A stretch of DNA of 64,000 nt from Salinivirga sp964413185 (GTDB lineage Bacteria; Bacteroidota; Bacteroidia; Bacteroidales; Salinivirgaceae), in NCBI GenBank assembly GCA_964413185.1, contig CAYPSX010000001.1:1-64000 (forward strand), read 5' to 3'. The notes beneath the pieces are model-generated. The model was not told the DNA's origin and made no database searches. It saw only the letters and a list, made by a program, of their open reading frames with translations. The first letter of the stretch is position 1. Every line of letters begins with the position of its first letter. Below are positions 1-8,139 of this stretch, one piece after another. Made by a program: the position numbers and the translations under genes.

Positions 1-433
1 AAATGCGGGACAGGCTTTGATCTCGAACATTCTGAACTAAACACTTCACTTTATAGACAGGCTCTATATAGATAAAGGCCGACATCTCATTGTGGAAATC
101 GATGCCGACCTTTAAAGGGGGTTACCAACCTGTTTCTCTTCGCTGTATATTTTCGACCTATTATGGGGGATCAAATAAATTAGGTAACTGTTTCATTGTT
201 GATACAAATATGCATCAGTTATTCGGTGGAAATTACCCATGTGCAGATAGGTATTTTTACCTAGTTTCTTTTTGTTTTTGACATAAAGTACTCAATAACA
301 GGGGCAAAGGTTGTTATTTTGATTGATTATAAATTATATTTTTTGTAAAATTTTTTTTTAGAGAATCAGAAATAAAAATGATTAATTACTTAAGGCCTTG
401 ATAATAAATTAATTGTGATATGTGGAAAACCCA
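1..433. other. No recognisable gene; window edge with degraded AT-rich DNA
   Basis: The first 75 bases are open in frame 1 and end with a TAA at 73-75, so they could be the tail of a gene that starts outside the window, but the 24 codons match nothing I recognise. An imperfect inverted repeat follows at about 75-116 (AAAGGCCGACATC against GATGCCGACCTTT, 11 of 13 pairs); it could be a terminator for that gene but no T-run follows it. From 281 to 433 the DNA is very AT-rich, with T and A runs and no credible ORF. It merges into the broken ORF that begins at 434. Confidence 0.4.
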
Positions 434-850
434 ATGTATGTTTTTAAAATTTATCACAATTATTCTGAAAACCATCGCGACCAAATTTTGAGAGACTTTT
501 TTGGCTATATAGTTGATGAAAAAGGAAAAATTTATTTTTCTGATGATAATGATACTGATACTCTTTTGAGGCAAATATAGATCAACAATGAAGATACCTT
601 ATATGTTGCTTCCTACAAAATGAAGAAGAATCCTGGTTTTGTTAACGTTCCAGAAGGAAATTTCGAAACCCTGGTTTATGAAGGTACCGTCAACGTTATA
701 GTTTTTGAAACAGATGTAGATAACCCCAGGCACATCAGATATTACTATGCAGAAGGAACAGGAATAGGTTTATCAACTTATTTCTTTTTATGCAGTCCGG
801 ACATTTATGAAAGAAGACTTACCAGATACCATGTTTTACCAGAAGAATAA
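434..850 (+). pseudogene. Hypothetical protein ORF interrupted by an in-frame TAG
   Basis: An ATG at 434 opens 48 codons that end with TAG at 578-580. The same frame then continues without another stop through an ATG at 620 to TAA at 848-850. The two halves are therefore one roughly 138-codon frame broken by a single amber codon, and composition looks coding on both sides. The second half contains a YYAEGTGIGLS segment and ends in short beta-like stretches, which resembles the tail of secreted Bacteroidota proteins of unknown function; this is only an impression. No signal peptide is visible at 434, so the true N-terminus may also be lost: a stop lies at 416-418, just upstream in this frame. 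Alternatives are translation of the second half alone from 620 (76 aa), or a sequencing error in the stop codon. I cannot assign a function. Confidence 0.5.
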
Positions 851-904
851 CATGCTTCAAAAAAGTATCGTTTGATTTCTTTAAGGGGCAAATTTGAATT
901 ATAA

Positions 905-1010
905 AAAAAACTGGGCAATGCCCAGCGTTATTGCTGTAAGCCCGTTGGGCTTGATCGAAAGAGAGAAAAATTTCAACAAAAAAAACCCGGCAAAACCGGG
1001 TCTTTTTTTG
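905..1010. terminator. Cluster of three hairpins; the last is a bidirectional terminator
   Basis: Three short perfect stems follow one another: CTGGGC/GCCCAG (911-925), AAGCCC/GGGCTT (938-952) and CCCGG/CCGGG (986-1000). The last is flanked by an A-run on the left and a T-run on the right, so it can work as an intrinsic terminator in either direction. On the minus strand it lies 30-45 nt past the stop of pepP and most likely ends that transcript. The role of the other two stems is not clear. Confidence 0.7.
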
Positions 1011-1031
1011 AAAAATGGCAGTGAAATATTA

Positions 1032-2420
1032 TTACGAGTTCATGGTTTGTTCAACTTCTTCCACGGTTATTGGAATACGTTTTCCGATTAATTCTGCTCC
1101 TTTTTCGGTTATGAGCAGATCGTCTTCGAGGCGAATTCCGCCAAAGTCCATGTAATCTCTAACTTTTTCGTAGTTAATGAAATCGCCAAATTTGTTTTCA
1201 CTCTCCCACTTGTCAACCAGCTCGGGAATAAAGTAGCAGCCGGGCTCATTTGTAATCACAAATCCGGGCTGTAGTTTGCGGCCAAGGCGCAATCCGGCAA
1301 GGCCGAATATGTTGGAACGCTTAATTTCTTCATCGTAACCGACATAATTTTCGCCAATATCTTCCATATCGTGTACATCAAGTCCCATCATGTGGCCAAG
1401 TCCGTGTGGCTGGAACAGGGCATAAGCTCCTGTGCGCGCAGCTTCTTCGGGGTCGCCTTTCATGATGCCCAGGTCTTTCAATCCTGAAGCGAGCACTTTG
1501 GCCGCTTCGATGTGAACATCAAAATAGGGCATGCCCGGTTTGGCTATGTTGGTTGCCTTATTGTTGGCTGCCAATACAATGTTGTAAATATCTTTTTGTC
1601 GATTCGTAAATTTTCCTCCTACTGGAACAGTACGCGTAAAATCACTGGCGTAGTGCAAACCGGTTTCTGCTCCGGCATCGGTTAGCATCATGCGGCCTTC
1701 GGCGAGTGTTTGACTGTGATCGTGGTTGTGGAGTGTTTGTCCGTTTTGCGATAAGATAACCGGAAAAGAAAGCATTCCGCCGCCTGCAACAGCAATTCCT
1801 TCAATAGTACCGGCAATTTTTTGTTCCCAAACACCGGGCATGGCCATCTTCATGGCTGTTACGTGCATGTCATAACCTGTAGCTGCTGCTTTTTTGAGTT
1901 CTTCAAGTTCAAATTCATCTTTGATACTCCGCAATGCCACAACGGCTTTAATCAGCTCTACAGATTGATAACGATTCACATGGGCCGCACGAATGCCGGT
2001 GAGCGATTCAAGTAAAATTTGATTATCGGCACGGTATTGTGGAAGGAAATGAATTTTTCGTCCCTGGTCAATGGCATCTTTCACATAATCGAAAAGCGCT
2101 TTGTATGGGCGGCTGTCTTCAACACCAACTTGCGCACAACGCTCTTTCATAGACGGCTGTGGTCCCATCCAGATAATATCATCCATGGTTACATCATCGC
2201 CAAAAATGATGCTTTTACCACTGTCAAGATCTACAATACCCGCTAAATCGGGAAAATCAAGACCAAAAAAGTACAGAAACGAGCTGTTTTGGCGAAAATG
2301 AAATGTATTGGCCGGTGCGTTCATCGGTGAGTCTGATTGACCTAGAATAAGGGCAATTCCTCCCGACATTTTGCTTTGCAACCGGTTCCGGCGTTCGATA
2401 TAAACTTCTTTTTTAAACAT
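1032..2420 (-). CDS. pepP: Xaa-Pro aminopeptidase (M24B metallopeptidase)
   Basis: This cytosolic dimetal aminopeptidase removes an N-terminal residue that precedes proline. The 462 residues divide into an N-terminal AMP_N-type domain (about 5-135) and a pita-bread catalytic domain (about 175-450). All five expected metal ligands can be placed by motif: D248 in TDAGAE, D260 in SDFTRT, H343 in HGLGHMMGLDVHD, E392 in NEPGCYF and E432 in RLEDDL. Length is usual for bacterial PepP. The ATG at 2420 begins MFKKEVYIERR, as expected for the family. It is monocistronic, diverges from msrA across a 173-bp gap and ends at the hairpin cluster at 905-1010. Discrimination from a prolidase rests on the AMP_N domain and the spacing of the motifs, so the class is firmer than the exact substrate. 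Confidence 0.93.
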   Translation of the reverse strand: MFKKEVYIERRNRLQSKMSGGIALILGQSDSPMNAPANTFHFRQNSSFLYFFGLDFPDLAGIVDLDSGKSIIFGDDVTMDDIIWMGPQPSMKERCAQVGVEDSRPYKALFDYVKDAIDQGRKIHFLPQYRADNQILLESLTGIRAAHVNRYQSVELIKAVVALRSIKDEFELEELKKAAATGYDMHVTAMKMAMPGVWEQKIAGTIEGIAVAGGGMLSFPVILSQNGQTLHNHDHSQTLAEGRMMLTDAGAETGLHYASDFTRTVPVGGKFTNRQKDIYNIVLAANNKATNIAKPGMPYFDVHIEAAKVLASGLKDLGIMKGDPEEAARTGAYALFQPHGLGHMMGLDVHDMEDIGENYVGYDEEIKRSNIFGLAGLRLGRKLQPGFVITNEPGCYFIPELVDKWESENKFGDFINYEKVRDYMDFGGIRLEDDLLITEKGAELIGKRIPITVEEVEQTMNS

Positions 2421-2593
2421 ATTGATAGAATTTTAATATAAATAATCGTGATTCTGAAATTTGTCAGGCTAAATTAATAATTCCGCTGCCAAAGTCATAA
2501 TAATTCTGCTCCTTTTAAAATATGTTGAAGGCGAACTTAACAAACAAACAAAAATCGCAGGCTGCTTGTTTTAGAGACTAAAGTATCAGAATT

Positions 2594-3229
2594 ATGCGAT
2601 CCATCATTTTAATAATAATATTGACTGTTGCCGGCCTTTTAACGGGAAACGCGGGCCATGCAATTGACAATCCAAAAGGAAATAATATGAGCACAAAAGA
2701 GAAACACATTGTTTTGGGCGGAGGATGTTTTTGGTGCATTGAAGCCGTTTTTAACATGACAAAAGGCGTATCATCGGCGGTGTCGGGATATGCCGGCGGA
2801 CAAACCCAAGAACCGACGTACGAAGAAGTTTGCAGCGGAACAACTGGTCATGCCGAAGTAGTAAAAGTGACTTATAACCCGGAAATTGTAAGCTTAGATG
2901 AAATACTTGATATCTTTTTCACTATTCACGACCCCACGCAAAAAAACCGTCAGGGAGCCGATGTGGGAACGCAATATCGCTCTGCGATTTATTATTCAGA
3001 CCCTGCAGACCGCCAAATAATCGATGAAAGCATCGAAAAGCTAAACAAAAGCGACCGTTTCGAAAAAGATGCCGTGACTGAAGTAAAACCGTTAGATACG
3101 TTTTACAAAGCCGAAGTGAGCCATCAGGATTACTACGAAAAAAATGAATTTGCGCCTTATTGCAGTTATACTATCAAACCCAAAGTACGAAAATTTAAAA
3201 GCAAGTTTCCGGGTTTAATTGAGCGGTAG
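2594..3229 (+). CDS. msrA: Peptide methionine sulfoxide reductase MsrA, exported form
   Basis: MsrA reduces the S-epimer of methionine sulfoxide in damaged proteins. The catalytic motif GCFWC is at residues 44-48, with C45 as nucleophile. The family segments GYAGGQTQEPTYEEVCSGTTGHAE and DPTQKNRQGADVGTQYRS are recognisable from about residue 66 to 137. Residues 1-23 form a hydrophobic signal peptide ending near GHA, so the protein is predicted to act in the periplasm. A second ATG at codon 32 (2687) would give a cytosolic form without the leader; I keep the upstream start because the leader is well formed. It stands alone and convergent to the lipoprotein gene at 3353, sharing a bidirectional terminator with it. 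Confidence 0.93.
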   Translation: MRSIILIIILTVAGLLTGNAGHAIDNPKGNNMSTKEKHIVLGGGCFWCIEAVFNMTKGVSSAVSGYAGGQTQEPTYEEVCSGTTGHAEVVKVTYNPEIVSLDEILDIFFTIHDPTQKNRQGADVGTQYRSAIYYSDPADRQIIDESIEKLNKSDRFEKDAVTEVKPLDTFYKAEVSHQDYYEKNEFAPYCSYTIKPKVRKFKSKFPGLIER

Positions 3230-3314
3230 AGGCTGTTATACTGCGAGATAAAGGTTTTGTTCTAAGATTTTGAAAACCAGCATGATGAAACCACATGTTA
3301 TTTTGTCCACAAAA

Positions 3315-3350
3315 AGCAAAGGCTGCCTTTTCAGACAGCCTTTGTTTTTA
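3315..3350. terminator. Bidirectional intrinsic terminator between msrA and a lipoprotein gene
   Basis: A 9-bp perfect stem CAAAGGCTG / CAGCCTTTG (3317-3325 and 3336-3344) is followed on the plus strand by a T-rich tract and preceded by an A-run that serves the minus strand. It lies between two convergent genes. Confidence 0.75.
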
Positions 3351-3352
3351 TA

Positions 3353-3802
3353 CTATTTTTTGATTTTTGCCAGTTTTGCCTTGGCTTCTACTGTTGTAAC
3401 TTTATAAATAAATCCAAGTCCAATGGGCTTTTTATCGGTTTTTACGAATGACGGATAAAAAACCACATCGTACCCACTGTTTTTCGACATCATATCGTAT
3501 AGGGCATAATTATACGTTGGATCCATAACGTAATTACCAATTACAGGAATAGCTGCCAGGTCTATCATTTCAGCATTTCCGTCTTTTTTCACAGATGTTG
3601 CTTCTTTTTTAAACAAACGCGCCCAATCGATACCTAAAATTCTTGTTGTGGTGGCTGTTCCGGTTACCTGCTGAGAGAACTCAAAGTCATCTTTCTGAAA
3701 TTCTACCCTTGAATTGGGTTCACGCATAACTTGATGCGTAGCACTACAACTCGAAAATAAAATGGCTATTACCATTACATAAAAAACATGTTTAATCTTC
3801 AT
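3353..3802 (-). CDS. Small lipoprotein of unknown function
   Basis: The 149-residue product starts with a signal peptide ending in the lipobox FSSC, so C19 would be lipidated and the mature protein anchored to a membrane facing the periplasm. The mature part carries TATTTRILGIDWARLF at about 49-64 and a C-terminal stretch VVFYPSF..IGLGFIYKVTTVEAKAKLAKI. The theme of a lipoprotein with a short beta region, a DMMSKNSGYDVVFYP segment and a K-rich end is common in Bacteroidota proteins of unknown function. The gene is transcribed alone and has no informative neighbour: the divergent gene at 4062 is an ECF sigma factor. Confidence 0.75.
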   Translation of the reverse strand: MKIKHVFYVMVIAILFSSCSATHQVMREPNSRVEFQKDDFEFSQQVTGTATTTRILGIDWARLFKKEATSVKKDGNAEMIDLAAIPVIGNYVMDPTYNYALYDMMSKNSGYDVVFYPSFVKTDKKPIGLGFIYKVTTVEAKAKLAKIKK

Positions 3803-4015
3803 AATAAAAAATTTTAGTGAATAATTCCATTAAAATAAGTCGCACAAAGATAGAAATATTGAAAACAGAATAGCCAATATTTGCGAATTTTACTCTTTAT
3901 TATAACTAAGCAACTGATTGACAGGGCTTTTTTTAAATCTTTTCCGGAACACAGTAATAGAAAGTTATTCAATTGGGATTACAGAATTATTTCCAAAAAA
4001 AATTCCCATCCGGAT

Positions 4016-4047
4016 GTAACCTTTTGTAAATTTACAGATACTCCTAA
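4016..4047 (+). promoter_or_regulatory. Possible ECF-type promoter upstream of the sigma factor gene
   Basis: GTAACC at 4016-4021 resembles the AAC-containing -35 element used by many ECF sigma factors. A short ACTCCTAA element follows at 4040-4047, at a spacing that could fit a -10. Autoregulation is common for such operons. The match is by eye only and the -10 is weak. Confidence 0.3.
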
Positions 4048-4061
4048 CAGAACCCGGAAAA

Positions 4062-4592
4062 ATGCATACACAAACCACTACAGACGAAAAATTGATGCTA
4101 AACGTCAAAAATGGCGATCTGGACGCTTTAGCGCCGCTCTTTGAAAAGTATAATGTGCAGTTGTACAATTTTTTCCTTCGTTTATGTAAATGTAAAGCAA
4201 CAAGCGAAGATCTTACACAAAATGTATTTCAGCGCATTATAAAATATCGCAGCTCTTTTAGATCAGATTCGCGGTTTCGGCCCTGGGTTTTTCAGATTGC
4301 CCGCAATGTTTTGGCATCGCATTTCAGGTCGAACCCTCAAAAAGTAGAATTTAAGGAAGTTGAAGAGCTTGCAGAAGAAGAAACAGATTCAACTGCGGTT
4401 CAAGACAAAACGCTTTTTCTGGCTTTGAAACAACTAAGCAAAGAAGAGCAACAAATAATTGAGCTATCGAGGTTTCAGGGATTGAAATACAAAGAAATAT
4501 CTGCCATTACCGGGAATAGCGAGTCGGCAGTTAAAGTAAAAGTACACAGAGCCATACAAAAATTACGCAAACACTATTTTGCAACCACTTAA
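4062..4592 (+). CDS. ECF RNA polymerase sigma factor
   Basis: The 176-residue protein has the two-domain layout of an extracytoplasmic function sigma factor. Region 2 (about 22-90) includes the segments FEKYNVQLYNFFLR, EDLTQNVFQRIIKY and RPWVFQIARNV. Region 4 (about 120-172) ends in the helix-turn-helix KYKEISAITGNSESAVKVKVHRAIQKLR. It starts with ATG at 4062 and is followed after 11 bp by an anti-sigma factor gene, the usual partner arrangement. The two DUF4097 genes downstream are likely part of its regulon and perhaps of the same transcript. The signal is unknown; DUF4097 proteins are often tied to envelope stress modules. Confidence 0.92.
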   Translation: MHTQTTTDEKLMLNVKNGDLDALAPLFEKYNVQLYNFFLRLCKCKATSEDLTQNVFQRIIKYRSSFRSDSRFRPWVFQIARNVLASHFRSNPQKVEFKEVEELAEEETDSTAVQDKTLFLALKQLSKEEQQIIELSRFQGLKYKEISAITGNSESAVKVKVHRAIQKLRKHYFATT

Positions 4593-4603
4593 AACACACG
4601 ATT

Positions 4604-5404
4604 ATGAATTGCAATCAAGTACAAAATAAAATCATCGATTATATCGATAAAAATCTTCCTGAACATGAAATGCAGGAAGTAGAAAAACACCTTGATCAAT
4701 GCGAGAATTGCAGAGATGCTGTTATTGAAACCGGTAAATTATTTCAGTCCATTGAGAAAAATGAAGACGAAAACCCTTCACCAACCTTAAAAGACAACTT
4801 TTATCAAATGCTGGAGCAGGAAAAAGCTGCGCAAAATACCGAAACGCGACCACAAACCGGTAAAACAAAACATCTTTTTAACCGGTCGTCGCTTGCCATT
4901 GCAGCACAAATTGTACTGTTGCTCGGCCTTGGATTTCTGGGCGGATATTTTGCCAACAACTCAGGTGGAAACGAAGCTCAAATAGCTGCACTTCAGCAGC
5001 AGGTTAATCAACTTAGTCAGAATTTGCATTATACATCGCTGAACAAACCAACAGCAAGCCAGCGCATTAAAGCCATCAACTCTATTCAAACAACTAACAG
5101 TTTGCCCAATGAGAAAATGATTGATGCACTCATCAATACAATGAATACGGATGATAATGTAAATGTACGACTTACAGCAATCTATGCTCTAAGCGATTAC
5201 AGTAATTCGCCTAAAGTAAAAGATGCATTAATTGAATCTCTCGAAAAACAAACAGACCCTATTTTACAAATCACCCTGATCAACATGGTGGCCGGGCTCA
5301 ATAATGAAAAAAGCCGCGAAGTAATGCGCGACATTATTGAAAACGATAATACAAATGAACAGGTAAAAGATCATGCAAAACAGACACTTAACGTAAGTAT
5401 TTAA
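4604..5404 (+). CDS. Membrane anti-sigma factor with zinc finger and periplasmic HEAT-like repeats
   Basis: The 266-residue protein begins with an anti-sigma zinc finger: C3, then H29-x3-C33-x2-C36 (HLDQCENC). A single transmembrane segment follows at about residues 94-115 (AIAAQIVLLLGLGFLGGYF), so the finger faces the cytoplasm and the rest the periplasm. The periplasmic part starts with a short coiled segment (AQIAALQQQVNQLSQNL) and continues with about three HEAT-like helical repeats (150-260), for example VNVRLTAIYALSDYSNSPKV. By family precedent the zinc finger domain would bind the sigma factor encoded just upstream. The HEAT-like sensor half is less common than a short tail and may bind a protein ligand; this is inference. 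Confidence 0.85.
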   Translation: MNCNQVQNKIIDYIDKNLPEHEMQEVEKHLDQCENCRDAVIETGKLFQSIEKNEDENPSPTLKDNFYQMLEQEKAAQNTETRPQTGKTKHLFNRSSLAIAAQIVLLLGLGFLGGYFANNSGGNEAQIAALQQQVNQLSQNLHYTSLNKPTASQRIKAINSIQTTNSLPNEKMIDALINTMNTDDNVNVRLTAIYALSDYSNSPKVKDALIESLEKQTDPILQITLINMVAGLNNEKSREVMRDIIENDNTNEQVKDHAKQTLNVSI

Positions 5405-5434
5405 TACCGTTATTAACCAATAAAACCTTAAATT

Positions 5435-6232
5435 ATGAAAAACTTAGTAATTACAATCGGCCTCATTCTGGCCACAACATTCGCAGCAAACAAACTTGTT
5501 GCGCAAACATTTACTATCGAAAAAGGCACATCAGAAATAGTGAACATTAAACAAGTGCCGGGAAAAATTAACGTTACCGAGCACGATGGAAAGACCATAA
5601 AAGTAGTGGCCACCAACTTTAAAAAGGAGAAGGCGCCTGAAAAGGCCAAAGGACTGAAACAAATTAATGCCAATGGTGAAGACAATACCGGCATTGGCCT
5701 GGAAGTGAACAAAACAGGTGAGGAAATTTCCTTTCACTGCCTAGACCACAATGGAAGTGGAAGTACTTATCAATTTAGTATTCCCAAAGGCATGAGCGTA
5801 AAAATAGACAACAACAGCCCCTTTGTAAGAGGAGATGTTTTTGTTAATGGATTCAGCGGCGACCTGGAAATAAACACAATGAACCAGGATATAACCATGA
5901 AAAATGTAACAGGTCCTTTGACCATAAAAACGATGAATGGCAACATTAACACTGTTTTTAAAGAGGTAAACCAAACGGCTCCGGTTACGATTACCTCCAT
6001 GAACAGTGAATTGGATATTTCATTGCCTGCGAACACGCCGGCCGATATAAGTTTAAGTAGCATGACAGGCAAAATTTTCAGTGACTTCGACATCGACTTT
6101 AATCAAAAAGAGAAAGAAAACGGTCTGCACTACATCGGTGGTGGCAGTCAATTAAAAGGAAAAATCAATGGCGGTGGCGTAAAAATTATGCTCAAATCAA
6201 TGAACGACAATATCTACCTACGCAAAAAATAA
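5435..6232 (+). CDS. DUF4097-family secreted beta-repeat protein (first of a pair)
   Basis: A signal peptide (about 1-23, ending LVAQ) precedes a protein made of short beta-strand repeats such as INTMNQDITMKNVTGPLTIK and TMNGNINTVFKEV. This is the pattern of DUF4097 / putative adhesin domains that fold into a beta-solenoid. It ends in NIYLRKK, exactly as the next gene does, so the two are paralogues. It follows the anti-sigma gene after 30 bp and is probably in the same operon. No catalytic residues are visible. Such proteins are known next to ECF and PspC-like envelope stress genes, and a role in sensing or lining the envelope is plausible but unproven. Confidence 0.8.
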   Translation: MKNLVITIGLILATTFAANKLVAQTFTIEKGTSEIVNIKQVPGKINVTEHDGKTIKVVATNFKKEKAPEKAKGLKQINANGEDNTGIGLEVNKTGEEISFHCLDHNGSGSTYQFSIPKGMSVKIDNNSPFVRGDVFVNGFSGDLEINTMNQDITMKNVTGPLTIKTMNGNINTVFKEVNQTAPVTITSMNSELDISLPANTPADISLSSMTGKIFSDFDIDFNQKEKENGLHYIGGGSQLKGKINGGGVKIMLKSMNDNIYLRKK

Positions 6233-6237
6233 ACCCC

Positions 6238-6270
6238 ACGCAGCCTGATGCTTCATCGGGCTGCTTTTCA
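6238..6270 (+). terminator. Hairpin with T-run between the two DUF4097 genes
   Basis: An 11-bp stem (6240-6250 with 6254-6264, starting GCAGCC and ending GGCTGC, one G-T pair) with a 3-nt loop is followed by TTTTC. It would stop or reduce transcription between the paralogues at 5435 and 6308, which share orientation. This could set unequal expression of the two. Confidence 0.6.
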
Positions 6271-6307
6271 TTAAACCCTACGAGTAAAACCTTTAAAACC
6301 TAAAAAA

Positions 6308-6988
6308 ATGAAAAACTTAATTATTCTTACCGTAGCAATGCTGATGGGCTTAACTCTGGCAGCACAAAAAAATGTAGAAGTACGTGAATCTACAAACAAA
6401 ACGGATCGCATAATTCTTGATTTCCAATTTGCAGACAATATTGACATTAAATCGTGGAGCAAAAGTGAAGTGTACGTAAAAGTTTCAGTTAACATCAATG
6501 ACAACGAAGACAACGACAAATATCGTTTGGAAGCCCGGCGGACAGGTTCGGGTATTGAAATTACTGAAAATATTGATGACATGGACGAAATTGGTAAAGA
6601 ACGAACGGTGTACGATGAGGAAAATGGTACAACCACATACAATGGTCGCCATATCGACATGAAACTGGAATACACCGTTTATGTTCCGTCGAACATTACG
6701 GTAAAAACCGAAACAATCAGCGGGAATATTAAAGCCAGTGGTCTCATTGGCGCGATGGAACTGAAAAGCATTAGTGGCGACGTTGATTTATATTGGGGCA
6801 AAAATGCCGGCGCAGACTTGGAATTAAAAACCATTTCAGGGAAAATGTTCACCGATTTTGACATCAACACCAGCAAAAAAGGGAAATTCGCCTACTTTCC
6901 ACATAATTTAAGCACTCGTTTAAATGGAGGAGGCAATAATGTTGAATTAAACACAATTAGCGGTAATATTTACCTAAGAAAAAAGTAA
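6308..6988 (+). CDS. DUF4097-family secreted beta-repeat protein (second of a pair)
   Basis: The 226-residue protein starts with a signal peptide (about 1-19, ending LAAQ) and then carries beta-repeat segments such as TVKTETISGNIKASGLIGAM and MELKSISGDVDLYWG, the DUF4097 pattern. The final NIYLRKK is identical to that of the preceding gene, and both have an NGGG motif shortly before the end. It is separated from that gene by a hairpin with a T-run, so read-through or a second promoter is needed. A strong bidirectional terminator follows at 7017-7057. The cellular role is unknown beyond the association with the ECF sigma module. Confidence 0.8.
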   Translation: MKNLIILTVAMLMGLTLAAQKNVEVRESTNKTDRIILDFQFADNIDIKSWSKSEVYVKVSVNINDNEDNDKYRLEARRTGSGIEITENIDDMDEIGKERTVYDEENGTTTYNGRHIDMKLEYTVYVPSNITVKTETISGNIKASGLIGAMELKSISGDVDLYWGKNAGADLELKTISGKMFTDFDINTSKKGKFAYFPHNLSTRLNGGGNNVELNTISGNIYLRKK

Positions 6989-7016
6989 AACCAAAATAGG
7001 TTCTAACTGATTTTAT

Positions 7017-7060
7017 AAAAGATGAGGGTTTCATTTTAAACGGAACCCTCATCTTTTTTC
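7017..7060. terminator. Bidirectional intrinsic terminator
   Basis: A 14-bp perfect stem (7017-7030 with 7044-7057; AAAAGATGAGGGTT and its complement) followed by T residues sits between the convergent genes ending at 6988 and 7077. Confidence 0.85.
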
Positions 7061-7076
7061 ATTAATTTTTAGCATC

Positions 7077-8087
7077 TCATTCAAACACAACAAACACTGG
7101 AAAGTGGTCGGAATAACCCCACAAATAGAGCGTGCCTGCATGTGTACGTAACGGGTGATCTTTATATTTGCCCTTTTTTACGCGAATGTGCTCATCATCA
7201 TACAAAATTGACTTTTTGAATGAAAGGCCTTTTTCGTCTAACAGCGGTTTGGAAATCAGAATTTGATCGAAAACATACCATGTGTCCCGATAACAGAGTG
7301 TGCCCTTTTTATTCGGGTTCAATTTGTTGGCCAATGGGTTGTAGTAAGTATAATCATCTAAATTCTCTTTGTTTCCTGTGGCTTTCATAACTTCTGTGAT
7401 ACTTCTGTTGGCCGGATTGTCGTTAAAATCGCCCATGATGATGAGGTTGGCATCTTTTTCGGCTTTTTTTACTGAATCGGCAATGTGTTTACACAATTTA
7501 GCTGCAGCAATTCGTCGCGGTTCACTTTTTTCCGGTCCGCCACGGCGCGATGGCCAATGGTTTACGATAATATGAACTTTTTCGCCATTCAGTTTTCCTG
7601 ATACGAGTAGTTGATCGCGTGTATGATAATCCTCGCCGGGAAAATGAAGTGTATAGGTTGCTGAATTGATAACCTCAAAAAAATCTTTTCTGTAAAGCAG
7701 CGCGACATCAATTCCCCGATGATCGGGCGAATCGTAGTGCACAATATCGTACCCTGCCTGATCAATAGGTTTGGTTTGGATGAGATCTTCGAGAACGCGG
7801 CGGTTTTCAACTTCGCAAACACCGAGAATAGCCGGACCGTGTTGTTTTTCATCGCCATCGAGTTTGTCGATTACGTAGGCAAGATTATTGAGTTTTCGCC
7901 CATAGCGTTCAGAGTTCCAAATTTTGCCGCCTCCGGGAGTCCAGGCAAAATCGCCGGGCATATCGGAATCCAGCGTATCAAATAAATTCTCAAGGTTGTA
8001 AAATGCCACTGAATATGACTGTTTTTCCTGGGCATAAACCAGACCGGAAAATAGTAAAATTGTTAAAATTATAGATATTCGCTTCAT
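7077..8087 (-). CDS. Secreted endonuclease/exonuclease/phosphatase family protein
   Basis: The 336-residue protein has a signal peptide (about 1-19, VYA then Q) and a complete EEP-fold domain. The expected active-site motifs are present: N31 in AFYNLENLFD, the CEVEN acidic motif around 91-95, H177 in VNHWPSR, D220 and N222 in MGDFND, and the terminal SDH at 326-328. The family includes phosphodiesterases acting on nucleic acids and inositol or lipid phosphates. In Bacteroidota, exported members like this may degrade extracellular DNA or lipid head groups; the sequence does not decide which. It is the last gene of the minus-strand run starting at polA, 52 bp after polA's stop, and may share its transcript. 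Confidence 0.88.
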   Translation of the reverse strand: MKRISIILTILLFSGLVYAQEKQSYSVAFYNLENLFDTLDSDMPGDFAWTPGGGKIWNSERYGRKLNNLAYVIDKLDGDEKQHGPAILGVCEVENRRVLEDLIQTKPIDQAGYDIVHYDSPDHRGIDVALLYRKDFFEVINSATYTLHFPGEDYHTRDQLLVSGKLNGEKVHIIVNHWPSRRGGPEKSEPRRIAAAKLCKHIADSVKKAEKDANLIIMGDFNDNPANRSITEVMKATGNKENLDDYTYYNPLANKLNPNKKGTLCYRDTWYVFDQILISKPLLDEKGLSFKKSILYDDEHIRVKKGKYKDHPLRTHAGTLYLWGYSDHFPVFVVFE

Positions 8088-8139
8088 AATGGTATGTTTA
8101 TCTGAGTTGTATTTAGTGTTTAAATAAATGAACTTTTTT

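Noticed and set aside
1..75. 24-codon open frame ending at a TAA, possible tail of an upstream gene
   Set aside because: Too short to identify and no family signature. Mentioned only as a possible partial gene in the first feature.
90..281. 63-codon frame from a TTG with Cys- and Gly-rich composition
   Set aside because: No ATG, no ribosome binding site and no recognisable family. It overlaps the hairpin-like repeat and looks like a chance frame.
894..1091. 65-codon plus-strand frame across the hairpin cluster
   Set aside because: It runs through three hairpins and the bidirectional terminator and overlaps the end of pepP on the other strand.
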